Source: Prorocentrum cordatum
Lineage: Eukaryota > Sar > Dinophyceae > Prorocentrales > Prorocentraceae
DNA length: 64,000 bases
Direction: 5' to 3'
NCBI GenBank assembly: GCA_963575745.1
Contig: CAUYUJ010012780.1
Location: forward strand, 124,001 to 188,000
The position numbers and the translations under genes are program-made. Positions 31,382 through 42,141 of the stretch are shown piece after piece. Every line of letters begins with the position of its first letter. Within the stretch, counting starts at the first letter, position 1. The notes under the pieces are model-generated. The model was not told the origin of the DNA. It made no database searches and saw nothing but the letters and a program-made list of their open reading frames with translations.

Positions 31382-32522
31382 TCAAATGATCCACCCCCTC
31401 CTGCAGACGCTGGAGGTGGGGCTCAATAGTAGCATGAAACTCCGCAAACTGATCAGGGAAAAAGTTGATGGCGACCTGGGGCGGCTCAGACTCACTGTTC
31501 ACAAGGTCAATGTGGCAGATCTGAACTGGGTCTTCTGCCGACCGAAGGATATACACATCTCCACCAAGACCATTGGACCCCATGTCCTTGCCCACCTGGC
31601 GCATTATGGGAGCGAGCACACCACGAACCTTACCCAAGGCAAGGAAGAGAAGCCGCGTGCCTGGTGCCATGTCCCTCTTGGCGCGGAGGGTGATCATCTG
31701 CTGGGGGTAGATCGGGTCGGGGAATTGGACTGGCGCACCAGCCTGGAGCATGTTCAGGAAGTCGGTAGCCTTGGTCGAGTCCGTGAAGTCCAAGGTGATC
31801 TTCTTGGTCATGTCGTACGTGCGTACCGTCGGGCGTGGGCTGGACTGAGGGACGCCAGAGGCCAGGATCAGATCAGCGGCACGCCTCAGCGAGGCCTGCA
31901 TCATCTTCCGAGGGAAGCCGACCACTATCACACGGTGGGCACGCTCCATGGTTGCATGCTTACCGTCGGGGCGTGGACCAGCAGCAAGAGCTCGGCGAGC
32001 CGTAGGCTCAGACCGTGGCGTAGGCGTACTCTGGAGCTCACACAGAGTTTCTTCGATGCGCTTCAACTTAGTGTCAACCGCTGCAGCAACCGCCTCCTGG
32101 ATGGTGGCCGACGTGGACGCCTCAAGGTTCTGAAGCTTCAAATTGAGCGTTTGGACATTCTTATCCGTGTTCGAGATGGAGCTCTGAAGCACCTGCACCT
32201 CCTGCGCGAAGTTCTGCTCCATCACCTCGATGCGGTAGTTCGAGGTTCTAATGCCGTCGATCAGCTGCTTCATCCAACTGGGGGCCTTGTCGGGGGCGGT
32301 GCCGTCCTCATTATCAGAATCACTGCGGCGGCTCCTAGTACGTGTGCGATCCGAGTAGCGCTCGCTGGAGTCAGTGCTTGGGCGACGGCGGCCTGCAGGA
32401 CTCATTGAGTACCGTTCAGGGGACCGAGAATCATCTTCAGACTTGGGCTCCTTCTTCTTCACTGGCCGCCGAGACTGGGACCTGGCCTCTGACTTGGTGG
32501 ACTTCTTAACGCCAGCAGGCAT
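31362..32522 (-). CDS. LINE ORF1: coiled-coil/RRM-like RNA-binding protein
   Basis: 386 codons from the first ATG after the spliced leader; the frame is open further upstream to the leader but has no earlier ATG. Residues 3-74 are basic and Ser/Arg-rich (KKKEPKSEDDSRSPERYS). Residues 84-164 form a coiled coil (LQSSISNTDKNVQTLNLKLQ). Residues 195-269 resemble an RRM: HRVIVVGFPRKM, helices, then KKITLDFTDSTKATDFLNML. A C-terminal domain of about 100 residues follows. This is the L1 ORF1p layout, a trimeric RNA chaperone coating the element RNA. The stop overlaps the ORF2 start (AATGCATCGC at the junction). Confidence 0.92.
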   Translation of the reverse strand: MPAGVKKSTKSEARSQSRRPVKKKEPKSEDDSRSPERYSMSPAGRRRPSTDSSERYSDRTRTRSRRSDSDNEDGTAPDKAPSWMKQLIDGIRTSNYRIEVMEQNFAQEVQVLQSSISNTDKNVQTLNLKLQNLEASTSATIQEAVAAAVDTKLKRIEETLCELQSTPTPRSEPTARRALAAGPRPDGKHATMERAHRVIVVGFPRKMMQASLRRAADLILASGVPQSSPRPTVRTYDMTKKITLDFTDSTKATDFLNMLQAGAPVQFPDPIYPQQMITLRAKRDMAPGTRLLFLALGKVRGVLAPIMRQVGKDMGSNGLGGDVYILRSAEDPVQICHIDLVNSESEPPQVAINFFPDQFAEFHATIEPHLQRLQEGVDHLNASQPF

Positions 32523-32675
32523 CGGAGCAACTGGAGTAATCCGAACCGTTGTGGAGGGAAAGAGAGACGCGTGCTTTGGCGCACGACTGGAGAAGATTGC
32601 GAGGCCTAACCTCAAGACGCTCGGGCCAACCCCTTGGCAGCGTCCAAGTTCGAAGCGCCGGGGCAGCGTTTCAAA

Positions 32676-32697
32676 CTTGAGCCAAAATGGCTACGGA
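32676..32697 (-). other. Dinoflagellate spliced leader at LINE 5' end
   Basis: The minus strand reads T-CCGTAGCCATTTTGG-CTCAAG, equal to the 22-nt dinoflagellate spliced leader consensus (first base U, A or G). The leading T coincides with the last base of the target duplication. The leader abuts the duplication directly, with no intervening sequence, and is followed by TTTGAAACGCTG of the 5' UTR. Nuclear mRNAs of dinoflagellates receive this leader by trans-splicing, so the inserted copy was made from a mature, trans-spliced transcript. Confidence 0.96.
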
Positions 32698-32713
32698 CCG
32701 TCTTAGAATGATT
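32697..32713. repeat. LINE target-site duplication, 5' copy
   Basis: ACCGTCTTAGAATGATT, identical to 27416-27432 and followed by GTTGTTGTTG, the expected continuation of the repeat core. Confidence 0.97.
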
Positions 32714-33360
32714 GTTGTTGTTGTTGCTGTTGCTGCTGTTGCTGTCGTTGGTGTCATAATTGTTGTTGTTGTCCAAATTGTTGTTCAACATGTTGTTGTT
32801 TGTTTGCTGTAAACGTCCCACCCGCGACCCACCCGCGACCCACCCCGGCGACCCACCCCGCGACCACCCCGCGACCCCCCCCGCGACCCAACCCGCCACC
32901 CCGCGACCCAACCCGCGACACAACCCGCGACCCACCCGCGATCCACACCGCGACCAACCCGCGACCAACCCGCGACCCACCTCGCGACCCACCTCGCGAC
33001 CCACCCGCGAGGCACCCCACGACCCAACCTCAAGGGAATCACAACCACCCGGGCCCGACAGTTGACGTTTACTGAACGGCCCTGGGCATTTACTAAACAG
33101 CCTTGCCCTGTGTGATTCATTCCTTGTGTGCGTTTGCTAGACGGTTTCGCTTGTCAGGGTGATTATTACGAGGTAGATGTTCTGCCTTCTGCACCCGCGA
33201 CCCACCCGCGACCCATTAGCGACCTATCCACATTGGCTTGACGGAAATATGGCGCCTGCGGCGGGCTCGTTGTATGATGTGTGAAACTTTGGCGCCTGCG
33301 GCGGGCTTCTCCAGAGTCTCGCAATCAGTCGACGTCCCCGCCGCCCCCTCACCCTTATTA
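32714..33360 (+). repeat. Composite repeat unit B, right part
   Basis: GTT/GCT tail to about 32800, GCGACCCACC array to about 33030, then GGCCCTGGGCATTTACTAAA (33079), GACGGTTTCGC and two GGCGCCTGCGGCGGGCT copies near 33250 and 33290. It parallels unit A from 26557 to 27238 element by element. Confidence 0.85.
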
Positions 33361-33394
33361 TAGAGTTCTTCCGTGATGAAAAGTCAACGCTCTT

Positions 33395-33555
33395 TTTAAG
33401 ACGGTTCGCTCGTATCTGCACGCGTGACCCTTAACACGTATATCACGTGCACGCGTTACCCTCAACGCGTATATCATAAACCCTTGGTACCCGCCCTCTT
33501 CGCCTTCGATCGTATCCCCTTGGGGGTATATCTCCCTTACCTGCCACGTGCATTC
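33395..33555 (-). mobile_element. SINE-like core, divergent inverted copy
   Basis: On the minus strand: GGGGATACGATCGAAGGCG, AGGGCGGGTACCAAGGGTTT, two ACGCGTTGAGGG/ACGTGTTAAGGG half-repeats, and GAGCGAACCGTCTTAAAAAG at the end. Same order as 27300-27430 but more diverged and without a GTT tail. Confidence 0.55.
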
Positions 33556-33789
33556 CGTGCAGGCCTTAAAATAAAGGAAGGGAGGACGGGTGGAAGGAAG
33601 GGACAAGGGGGAGAGAGGATGATGGAGCACGAAAGATAGTAGCAGGAGGGAGGCTCGGAGCAGAAAACACGTGGCAGACTCAGACGGGCAGATCGGGCGG
33701 GTAGTCCCTAACAGACGGGCCCAGGCGGCAAGGTCGAGCAGGCGGGTTGCTGTAGCGTGCATCCTACACGAATCGCGAGGAAGCCTTGG

Positions 33790-34440
33790 GCGACACCGCG
33801 ATTCCAAAATACATCTCGTGAGGAAATCCAAAGCGCAAGCGTGATTCCTGAGTGTCGAAAGCTGGGCGCCTGAATCAATCGCGAGGAAGTCCTAAGCGAC
33901 AGCGCGATTCCTGAGCGTCGAAAGCGCGACGCTTGAATGAATTAGGGGGAAATATCAGGCGAGAGCAAATTTCTTTGATACATTGCAATAACGTTCCTAG
34001 CGAGAGCGCGATTCTTCAATCAACCGCAAGGAAGTATCCGGCGGGAACCGTTGTTGTTGTAAACTGGGGGCCGGGGGCAGATTTTGAGGAGGAGGATTTT
34101 CCCGGTAAAAACACACAGCGAGCCCCGGGAGGGGCACTTCAATTGCCATACGCATATTTTATGCGACTGCGTGAGTCCTGTATTACTCGTCAGGAAGTGA
34201 AGAAATTCCAAGCGAGAGCGCGATTCTTGAATGGCGAGGGCGTGGCGCCTCAACAAATTGCGAGGAAGTCACAGGCGAGAGCGCGACTCCGCAATTAATT
34301 GTGAAGAAATATCAGGCGGGAACCGTTGTTCTTGTTGTTGTTGTAGTCCGGGTGCCAGGGGCGCAGTTTGAGGAGGAAGACTTCCCCTGGGAAAAACACG
34401 GTGCAAGCCCCGGGACGGGTACTTCAATGAAAAATGCATG
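33790..34440. repeat. Degenerate direct repeats, ~278-bp period
   Basis: ATCAGGCGGGAACCGTTGTT occurs near 34035 (as ATCCGGCG) and 34311, each followed by AG(A/T)TTTGAGGAGGA and GAGCCCCGGGA-like sequence. A shorter motif GCGAGAGCGCGATTC is scattered at least four times between 33890 and 34290. Confidence 0.75.
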
Positions 34441-34589
34441 TATCTCACCGGAGGGGGGGGTCAACAATAGTTGTTCCTCAGTAGTGTGATTTCAACGAGG
34501 TTGACGCTGGATCTTGTGGCCTGTCCACTGGGCCGCACTTGCCGCTGCTTCATTCAGCGATGGCCACGGATATACACATCTATATGTAC

Positions 34590-34667
34590 ACGTCTGTGTA
34601 TGTATGTGTGTATGTATGTATGTATGTATGTACGTACGTACGTACGTACGTACGTATATATACACAC
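34590..34667. repeat. (TATG)n then (TACG)n microsatellite
   Basis: TGTATGTATG passes into TACGTACGTACG, which is self-complementary. A GCGCGCGCTTCGCGCGCGC hairpin follows at about 34682. Confidence 0.95.
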
Positions 34668-34959
34668 ATACTAGAGCCATCGCGCGCGCTTCGCGCGCGC
34701 TCAAGTTCTAGCTAGGCTGGATAGGCTAACTCATGTAATATAATGTAGGTCGCTTCTTGCGTCCAGGGACTCCCTTGGAGGCCCTGCGCAAGCCTCGGAA
34801 TCGTATAGAAGGGGAAGTGCGGAAACGCAGGAATCATTAATTTCCTTTTCTAGGTATTCAACGATCTGGGGCCCTCCAAGGCTTCCTGGGTTCTTTTGTG
34901 GGAGGTGAGGGGGGTGGTCTGAATTGTGGTCTGTTGTGCAAGAGTAGATCGGGCGCCAA

Positions 34960-36960
34960 ACTTGGACAACCAAAATTATGGGATTTCTATGTTTTTCCAA
35001 TTCCTCGGCGCTGTTCGGCGCTGTCTTTTGTTTGTGCCTCGCGGGTTTTGTTACCCGGGCCCCTCAGGGGTGTGGGATCTTCCGGACCCCCTGGGTTCTG
35101 GAGGCCTCCTGGAGGCATGGAGAGCCGTCGGAAGGGCGTCTCGGGCTGCGCGGGAACGTGTCAGGCCGTTCTTTACGTTCTGGGGGCTCCTTGGCGTCGT
35201 CTTGGGCTGTCCTTGGGCGTCTTGGGGGCACCCCGGGAACCTGGGAGACGCGGTATCGGCCAGATGTCAGGGGATGTGTGAGATCTCAGAGTAGGAGTCC
35301 ACTTAAAAAAAAAAAAACAATTCTGGGAATTCCCTTAATTTTCAAATCCTCGATCTTCGAGGGTTGGAAGAGGGAAAACGTGAGAAGGCGAAAAACATTA
35401 GAAAAAACAATGGGAAATCGACGATTTCACCCTCTTTGGGTTCTCTCGGGGCGTCTCTCGGAATTCTCATGCAATGTCTTGGAAGCGTCTGAAGGCCTCC
35501 CGGAAGTCTGGAGAGCCGTCAGCAGACTGTTTTGGACTGCTTGAGAGCATCTTCGGCTGTTCTTTTGCATTGTGAGGGGCTCTTGGGGCTGTCTTGGGGC
35601 GTCCTGGAGCGTTTTCGGAGCTCCCAGGGAGGCTGGGGGGCGCGGTACTGGGCGCCTCTTCGGCAATTTTGGGGGTGTCTTGGCCCGTCTCGGACCCCTC
35701 CTGGGGATCTTTTGGGCGGTCTTGGGGTGGTCTTGGACCGTTGGAAGCTCGAAAACGCGAGGTCACAAAACACAGAAAAACAATCAAAATCTACGACTTT
35801 GGCCTCTTCGGGCTTTACCGGGACGCCTCTCGGACCTCGATGGGGGTCTTATGGAGGCCTCCTGGGAGCGTGGAGAGCCGTCCACAGGGTGTTTTGGACT
35901 GCTTGGGAGCGTCTTGGGCCGTTCTTTACGTTCTGGGAGCTTCTTGGGTTTGTCATGGGCTGTCCTTCGGCGCCTTGGGGTCTCCCCAAGAAGCCCGGAA
36001 GCGCGGCACCGGCCAGATGTCAGGGGATGTGTAAGACCCCCGAGTAGGAGTTCCACCTTGAAAAAAAGAAATCTTGGAATTCCTTTTTTTGGTTCAAAAT
36101 CCTCGATGTTTGAGGGTTGGAAGCGGGCAAACGTGAGAAGGCGAAAAACATTGGAAACACCATTGGAAATCAACGATTTTACCCTCTTTGGGCTCTCTCG
36201 GGACGGCTCTCGCAGCTCTCATTGGCTGTTCTTGGATTTGGACGCCCGAAATGGGCACGGAAAGAAAGGGTACAATGCCCAACAACAAATGTTGTCTCAA
36301 ACCAACAGCGACCGCTGTTGGGCAGGCAGCCCTCTGTCTCGAATGGACACAGGCCGCGGCGGCGTGGACAGCGAGTCCTGTTCAAAATGAACAGGAACTG
36401 CTGTTGGGCATTGTAACCATTCTTTCCGTGCCCATTTCGTTCGTGCAGATTGGAGCATAGTCGGGGTCTTTTTGGGGCCTCTCAAGGATCGGGTGTGTGT
36501 TGGGGGCCTCTGGGTGGTCCCGAAGGCCTTTCAGAGGTCTCTGGAAGCCTCCTGCTCCCGCTCTTGGGCCCATCTTGGGCCTGTTCTGGGGTGGTCTGGG
36601 GCTGTCCTGGGCGCCTCTTCAGCGGTCTTGGAGCCTTCTTGGCCTGTCTTGGGGCCGTCCTGAGGGTCTCGGTCTCTTCGGTGGTCTTGGGGCGGTTTTG
36701 GGAGCCTCAAAGGCGCTCTTGGACCGTTGGAAGCTCGAAAAAGCGAGAAGCCAAAAACATTTAAACAAACATGAAAATCGACGATGTTGCCCTCTTCGGG
36801 CCGTCCTGGGACGCCTCTCGGACATTCGTCTCTTGAAGGCTACCTCGGAGCCTCGAGAGCCGTCGGAAGGCTGACTTGGGCTGCTTGGGAGCGTCTTGGG
36901 CCATCCTTTCGCATTCTGGGGGCTCCTGGGAGGCGTCTTGGGCCCTCCTGGGTGAAGGTA
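34960..36960. repeat. CTTGGGG-type repeats in ~366-385-bp units
   Basis: GAGAGCCGTC recurs near 35125, 35510, 35876 and 36858, and CAGATGTCAGGGGATGTGT near 35262 and 36015. Each unit contains TCTTGGG-rich 11-12-bp degenerate repeats (reverse complement of CCCAAGAGG) and an AAAACGTGAGAAGGCGAAAAA-like segment. MITE1 interrupts the fourth unit at 36247. Confidence 0.8.
36247..36439 (+). mobile_element. MITE1, complete copy
   Basis: 193 bp with inverted termini of about 37 bp: left CGAAATGGGCACGGAAAGAA, right (reverse complement) CGAAATGGGCACGGAAAGAA, then TACAATGCCCAACA on both sides. Internal short hairpin CCAACAGCG-A-CCGCTGTTGG. No coding capacity, so non-autonomous. It lies in a CTTGGGG-type repeat. 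A clear target duplication is not visible. Confidence 0.8.
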
Positions 36961-36999
36961 TTCCTCAGGATTTGTCATGGGAATCCTGAGAGACCTGGA

Positions 37000-37480
37000 A
37001 GGATCAACAACAACTCTCAAGCAAAACGAAGACTCTTCAAGATCCCGGACACTGAAAACACCTGAGAAATCCTGGAGAAACCTGCGGAATCCTGAGGAAC
37101 CCGGAGGAATCCGGAAGGACCCTGATGAATCCAAAAAATCACCAAAAATCCCGCAAGACCCTGCGGAACCCAAAAGAACCGTGAGGAATCCCGCAGAACC
37201 CTAAGGAATCTGAAAGAATCCGAGTGGCCCCTGAAGAATCCAGAAACGAAGCCGGAGGATCCCTGCGGCCTGAGATATCCGAAGGGACCCTGAAAATTCC
37301 CAACCAGTCTTTGGGCATCGAAAGGAAAACTGGCTGACCCTGAGGAACTGTGAGGATCCTTGAAGGCCCTAGAAGAATCTTGAAGAACCCTTAGAAACCC
37401 TAAGAGAAATTAAAGAATCCTGGAAAGCCCTGAGGGATCCAGAATATTCTTAAGGAATTTGGCTAAAATTCCAAGGAATC
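37000..37480. repeat. CCTGAGGAATCC-type degenerate repeats
   Basis: Loose 11-13-bp repeats around (G)AATCC(T)GA(A/G)GA; no frame or structure beyond this. Confidence 0.65.
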
Positions 37481-37499
37481 CGAAGGAGCCCCGAAGCCC

Positions 37500-40355
37500 G
37501 AAAGACCCAACGCAATCTGAAGACTCCGTTCACGCCAGCAGGCAGGCCCCCTGGTGGGGATGCTGGGGTTGGTTCTAGTTGCTGGGGAAGGGCGGGGGAG
37601 GGGCTCTGGGGCACACGGTCCTGTGTCAGCCAACGACAACACACACGATGGTCAAGCTGGATACGCCAACCACTTCACACTCACAACAAACTACTACAGC
37701 TACGCTGGCCACGTCGCTTCATTCTCCCTTTAACTGATGCTCGTTTCCGTGGCGCTTGACCCACACATCTCCGCCTACCTCGGCCCTGGAACTACTGTCT
37801 GTCTATCCGCACTGATATCAAGGTCTGTCACAGGCGTGAGTCCGAGCATCGAACCAGAATATGGCTTGTTCCTCCTTGCCGCCTGCCTTCGCCAACCACA
37901 CTGCTCGTCCTGTTCGTCCCTCCCGGGAATCCTCTCCACGTGCACCCTGTGGGTATCCGTACAGCGTTCTGCGTCTTTCCTCATCAAGCTGCCCTGGCTG
38001 TTGCTCTCTCGGACGTCCGTCGGGACTCCCCCGGCAGAGCCGGCCCGTGCACGGGCGCACGAGGCGCCCGGCCAGGCCGCCGCGTTCCGCTCCCTACCTC
38101 CAGCTCCACTGCCAAATTTCGCACATCCTCCGCCTCTTCCTCTGCGCATCCACCTCGCCATTATGTTGCTACTGCTGCTCGTCCACCATCCCTCCTGTTT
38201 TTTTTCCCGCAGAGCTCGACTCTTTGCTGGGATGGCAAGTTGCCCACTATGCGTCGCACTGCCTGTAGCGCCTCTTTCCAGGGCGTGTGTCGCCCGTAAA
38301 CCATGATAAACTTCAAAAGCATCACGTGCCACTCATGATTTTGGACGTGGTCTTACCACACTCCCGCGCGGGCGAATTGCCTCAATAATCCTAGCTGTCG
38401 ATGCGCAAGCGTCTTGCCGAGCCCCTCCACCTCAAGGATAACTTCAGTCGGCAGACATTTCAGCCGAACAAATGCGGCACACTTGTCTCCCCTCGCCTAC
38501 ACTTTGCTTCGCAAGATAATCGGCGACCTCAATCGAAACCCACTTTTGCAAAGGAACATCACCCTCCACATCCGTGGCAGCCTCTACCCTTGCTCGAAAA
38601 TATCCGACCCTTGCGCCATCTCATTCCCGCTCCATTTTACTTTCGGCGCATGTCAGATCCCATCGGATAACTCTCCAAACACAATTGCACGATTGCCCGC
38701 TCAATGCTCGATGATCCGGACGAGTGTCGTCCAAAAATGTTCGAATGCCGTGGCACAACTTTCCGATGCAATGAACCTCGCCGTGAAAGAAGATATTGGG
38801 CTAGCCATGCATAGGCCCTTCCAGCGCAAGAGAATGACCTCAACCCCGTGCTCTGTATCAAGATGTGTTTCCGAGACGCAAGCCGCAGCAAAACACTGCG
38901 ATGCGCGCGTGCCACCATCACATTGTATTGCACAGTTGACGTGGATGAGGTTCAAGGTGCAATCGCTTCCACGAGCTTTGCGCATCCATGGTCGACCTGA
39001 GTGAATGGTCTGCGATCTTGCTGCAGCCCCTCCTCCGCCAGAGCACCGGACCTCCGTAGGAACGACAGGGGGCGCATGCCTTTCAGGATCAAAGTCGCCA
39101 GGCTGCGCGTCAATATTCCGAACGATGGCTGCAAAGACACGTCTGCGAGCGCGCACGTGCCCATAGCGAGATCCACCAACGGCTTGCGTAGTGAAACGTC
39201 CATCGGGACCTTCCCACTGAAAATCATCACAATCCGAACCAATTGCGACGTGGTGACCAGGGATTTCTGCAACGTACGCGTGGCTGTGTTGGACTCGCTC
39301 CTCGCAGCGCTGAATGTGCCATCCGATGCACCTGCAGCAGGAGCCAGAAGAGGAAGTCCGTACTTGGCGCACGCGTCGGCTGCGAACGAGCCGAACACTC
39401 GCATCCACTCAGCTTGCGATGAACATCCATCCCACCATTTCCGCCAACCCTCGCCTCGCAGATCACAGAACGCATCTTCCCAATGCCCGAGTCGCCGCCA
39501 ACAGGGAGGAGGCCCAAAGGCAGCGCGAGGCCAGAGCATCGGCTGCGCACCCGCGCAGGGCGCCCTGGACAGGCACCATCTCTTCGAGGCCAGCCCCGCC
39601 CTTGCCTCACATCTCAGAGTCGAATGGGATTGAGCAGGGGCTTCACCCGTGGAGTACAGCATTGCACTCATGCCCGCCTCCAACCACCCCTTCCGATTCG
39701 TGCGCCTCCTCCTCTGTCTTCCTCTTCTTCCTCCTGCTCGCATACAGCTCCCATGAGATTCAGGCAGGGACGCGCGCTGGACACGCTGCCGCCCAGCCAG
39801 CCTTGTTCTGCCTGCACTCCTCTACCAACAGCTGCACATCGTTGCGAAGGCCGTTCACCTCAGGAGGAGCACCAGGAGGGGGATGGGAAGGAAAGTGGAA
39901 TGAGGAGGCGGGAGAACGAGGGATGGGAAGGGGGTGTGAGGAGGCAGAATCTCCTGGCTGGGTCAGACAAAAGCATTGCTGGACGACTCTCCACAAGACG
40001 AAGTCGAAGGATCGCTAGCGGGCACCAACTCAACCTCACAGCACGGCGAGCCTGGAGGAAAAAGAAACGGTCTAGGCGTCGCGTGCCGCCCCCTCCTCCT
40101 TCCCCGTCCTCCTCTTCTTCCCCTCCTCGGCCTCGCCCTCCCTGCTGCTGATTCAGCTGCTCATCGCTGCCCTCATCCGCCCTCTTCGAACTTCTCCTCC
40201 TCTCCGTCTCCTCCTCGTCCCCAAATCATCCCTCTCCCTCCGCCACGTCCGCTTCATCTTCTTCTCTTTCTTCCTCCTCCTCCTCCTCCTCCTCCTCCTC
40301 CTTCACCGCCTACCTCCCCTCGGCAGCGAGCCTGGAGGGAAGCGAGAAAGGGCCG
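37500..40355. other. No gene recognised
   Basis: Several 200-260-codon open frames exist on both strands (for example 38952-39743 minus) but none carries a motif I can place. (TCC)n lies at 40265-40305. Confidence 0.5.
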
Positions 40356-40975
40356 GCCTTCACAGAAGGCTCGCAAGTCGCAAGTCCCCCGGCCTTCTGA
40401 GAAGTTCTCTAAGCCGTCCCCGAAGACGCAGAGAACTCCTCAGAAGGCGCGAGGGCTTCTGAGCAGTCCCGCCGCCTTCTGAGCAGGCCTTCTCCTTCTC
40501 GCCTCCCCCATCTCTCGCTCGCTGCCGCCCCCTCCCTCCCCGGCCTGCGCCCGCGCGAAGCCACTGCAGGCCCGAGCGGCGCTGCCCCGCGCGCGCGCTT
40601 CGCAGCGGCGCAGCTCGGGCGGCGACAGCCCGGCGAGGGCGCGCCCGCCCCGCCTGCCCCGCTGTCCTCGCGCCCCCTCCCCAGGAACAGGAGGACGGGG
40701 CTCGCGCCTCGCTCTGAAATCGCCAGGGCCGCGAAGCGCGACAAATTAGCTCCGCACCCTCGTGGTGGCCCCCGTTGCTGCGGGGCCCGGGCCGAGGCGC
40801 GACGACGATGCTCTCGCTGGGGCAGGGGACAGGAAGAGGGTCCTGGCGCCGGGGGCGGCTGCTGTGAGGGTGGCTTCCCGGGCGGAGGCCCGCACGCACA
40901 GCGGGCGCTGCCTGCGGCGAGGTGGTGGCCACCGGGAGGTCCTTGCGGCTTGCGTCGCCGAGAAGGCCTGCCTGC

Positions 40976-41125
40976 TGGCGCGGCCCAACCGACACCTAGC
41001 AAACCATCCCCTTCTGTGACGTCATCCTCGCCCTCCGAGCTCCCCCTCCAGCCGCATACGTACTACGTCTTGGGGCGAGGCGAGGGGGACGTCACAGAAG
41101 GGGAAGGTTTGCTTGGGGTCGGTTA
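40976..41125. repeat. Inverted repeat, ~46-bp arms
   Basis: AGCAAACCATCCCCTTCTGT (40997) and its near-complement ACAGAAGGGGAAGGTTTGCT (41094), both extended by GACGTCA..CTCGCC and by CCGAC..C; the loop is about 50 bp and includes TACGTACTACG. Two short frames (40762-41019 plus and 41397-41092 minus) converge and both end PNR..AN.PLL, as expected from the symmetry. Confidence 0.85.
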
Positions 41126-42141
41126 GGCCGCCCCTGACCTCTCTCCCTCCCGCTCCAGGCACAACCTGCCCAGAGCCGGGTGCGCCCCGCCTCTGCTGCG
41201 CGACTGGGACACCTCCCGGGCTGGGCCGCGCGCCGCTCGGGCGCCCGCAGGGAGCAGGGGGGAGCAAGGGCGACCCCGCGGCGCTGACCACGCCCCCGAG
41301 GGGGGGGCGGATCGCCCAGGATGTGACGGTCGGGGCCTCGGTGTCCCCATCCGCGGAAGGGCCCGCCACCCTGGGCCAGGATCGCCGCCCCAGACATCCA
41401 GTGGACCGATTGAAGGCTTCAATCCGCGGGCCCCACATGCGATGGTCCCGGGGTCCGAGGGGAACGCGCCAGGACTGACGGGGCACGGTCCGCCCGAAGT
41501 CTGGGTCTGGCGGCAGGTGCTCGTCGACCTGGCACGGTTCAGGCTGCCCCTTGGGGTGGCGCTGCCACCACGAGGCAGCCGCGCCTGCGCCCCGCCTCGC
41601 CGGGCGAGGGGCTCGCCGTCCCACCCTGCTCCTCAGCTGTTTCGGACACGATGCATCCTTCATATGGCACGGTCGTGTCGTGACGACGTTGGCGCTGGTA
41701 TCTGACACCATGCAGATCTCCAGCTTTAGTGATGGCTGCTTCCCGAGAGCGCGGAGTCTTCGATGTCGGCTGATGCTGGGCCACTGGATGCATTCAGCCT
41801 GAAGAGCTTGCGCTGGGGTCGCCGCCGCGACGACACGACAAGAACCTGTGGCCCTCGCCCTTCCCCTCCTGCGATTTCCTCTCTCCGACTCCTCCCTCTC
41901 GACGACACGACAAGAACCTGGCGTACTCCACCATAGTGGTCCTAGCCCTTCCCTTGCTCCAATTCTCTCCCCCCCTCAATTCTCCCTCCTGCCCCTTCTC
42001 GGTCGCCCTCGCCACCCGTCGACTCATCCTCGCCTCCGTCGCTCTCTCCCACTCCTCAGTCGCCCACGCCTTTCGCCTCCTCCTCCTCCTCCTCCTCCTT
42101 CTCCTCCTCCTCCTCCTCCTCCTCATCCCTCCTGCTCCTCT

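Larger units (their letters stand above)
27431..32697 (-). mobile_element. Full-length LINE with spliced leader, poly(A) and TSD
   Basis: From 5' to 3' on the minus strand: spliced leader (32697-32676), a 5' UTR of about 175 nt including the leader, ORF1, ORF2, ten T, then fifteen A at 27445-27431. It is flanked by a perfect 17-bp duplication. Both frames are open and all endonuclease and RT signature residues are present, so this copy looks recent and potentially competent apart from its promoter. EN/RT plus a CxxxC-H-C knuckle places it near L1/Tx1-like LINEs; the exact clade is not settled. The target is a SINE-like repeat, nicked at AATGATT/GTTGTT on the plus strand. Confidence 0.95.

Noticed and set aside
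38701-39743. Possible endonuclease or RT fragment in overlapping minus-strand frames
   Set aside because: Some protein-like stretches, but neither GD.N, SDH nor YADD-type motifs appear in any frame.
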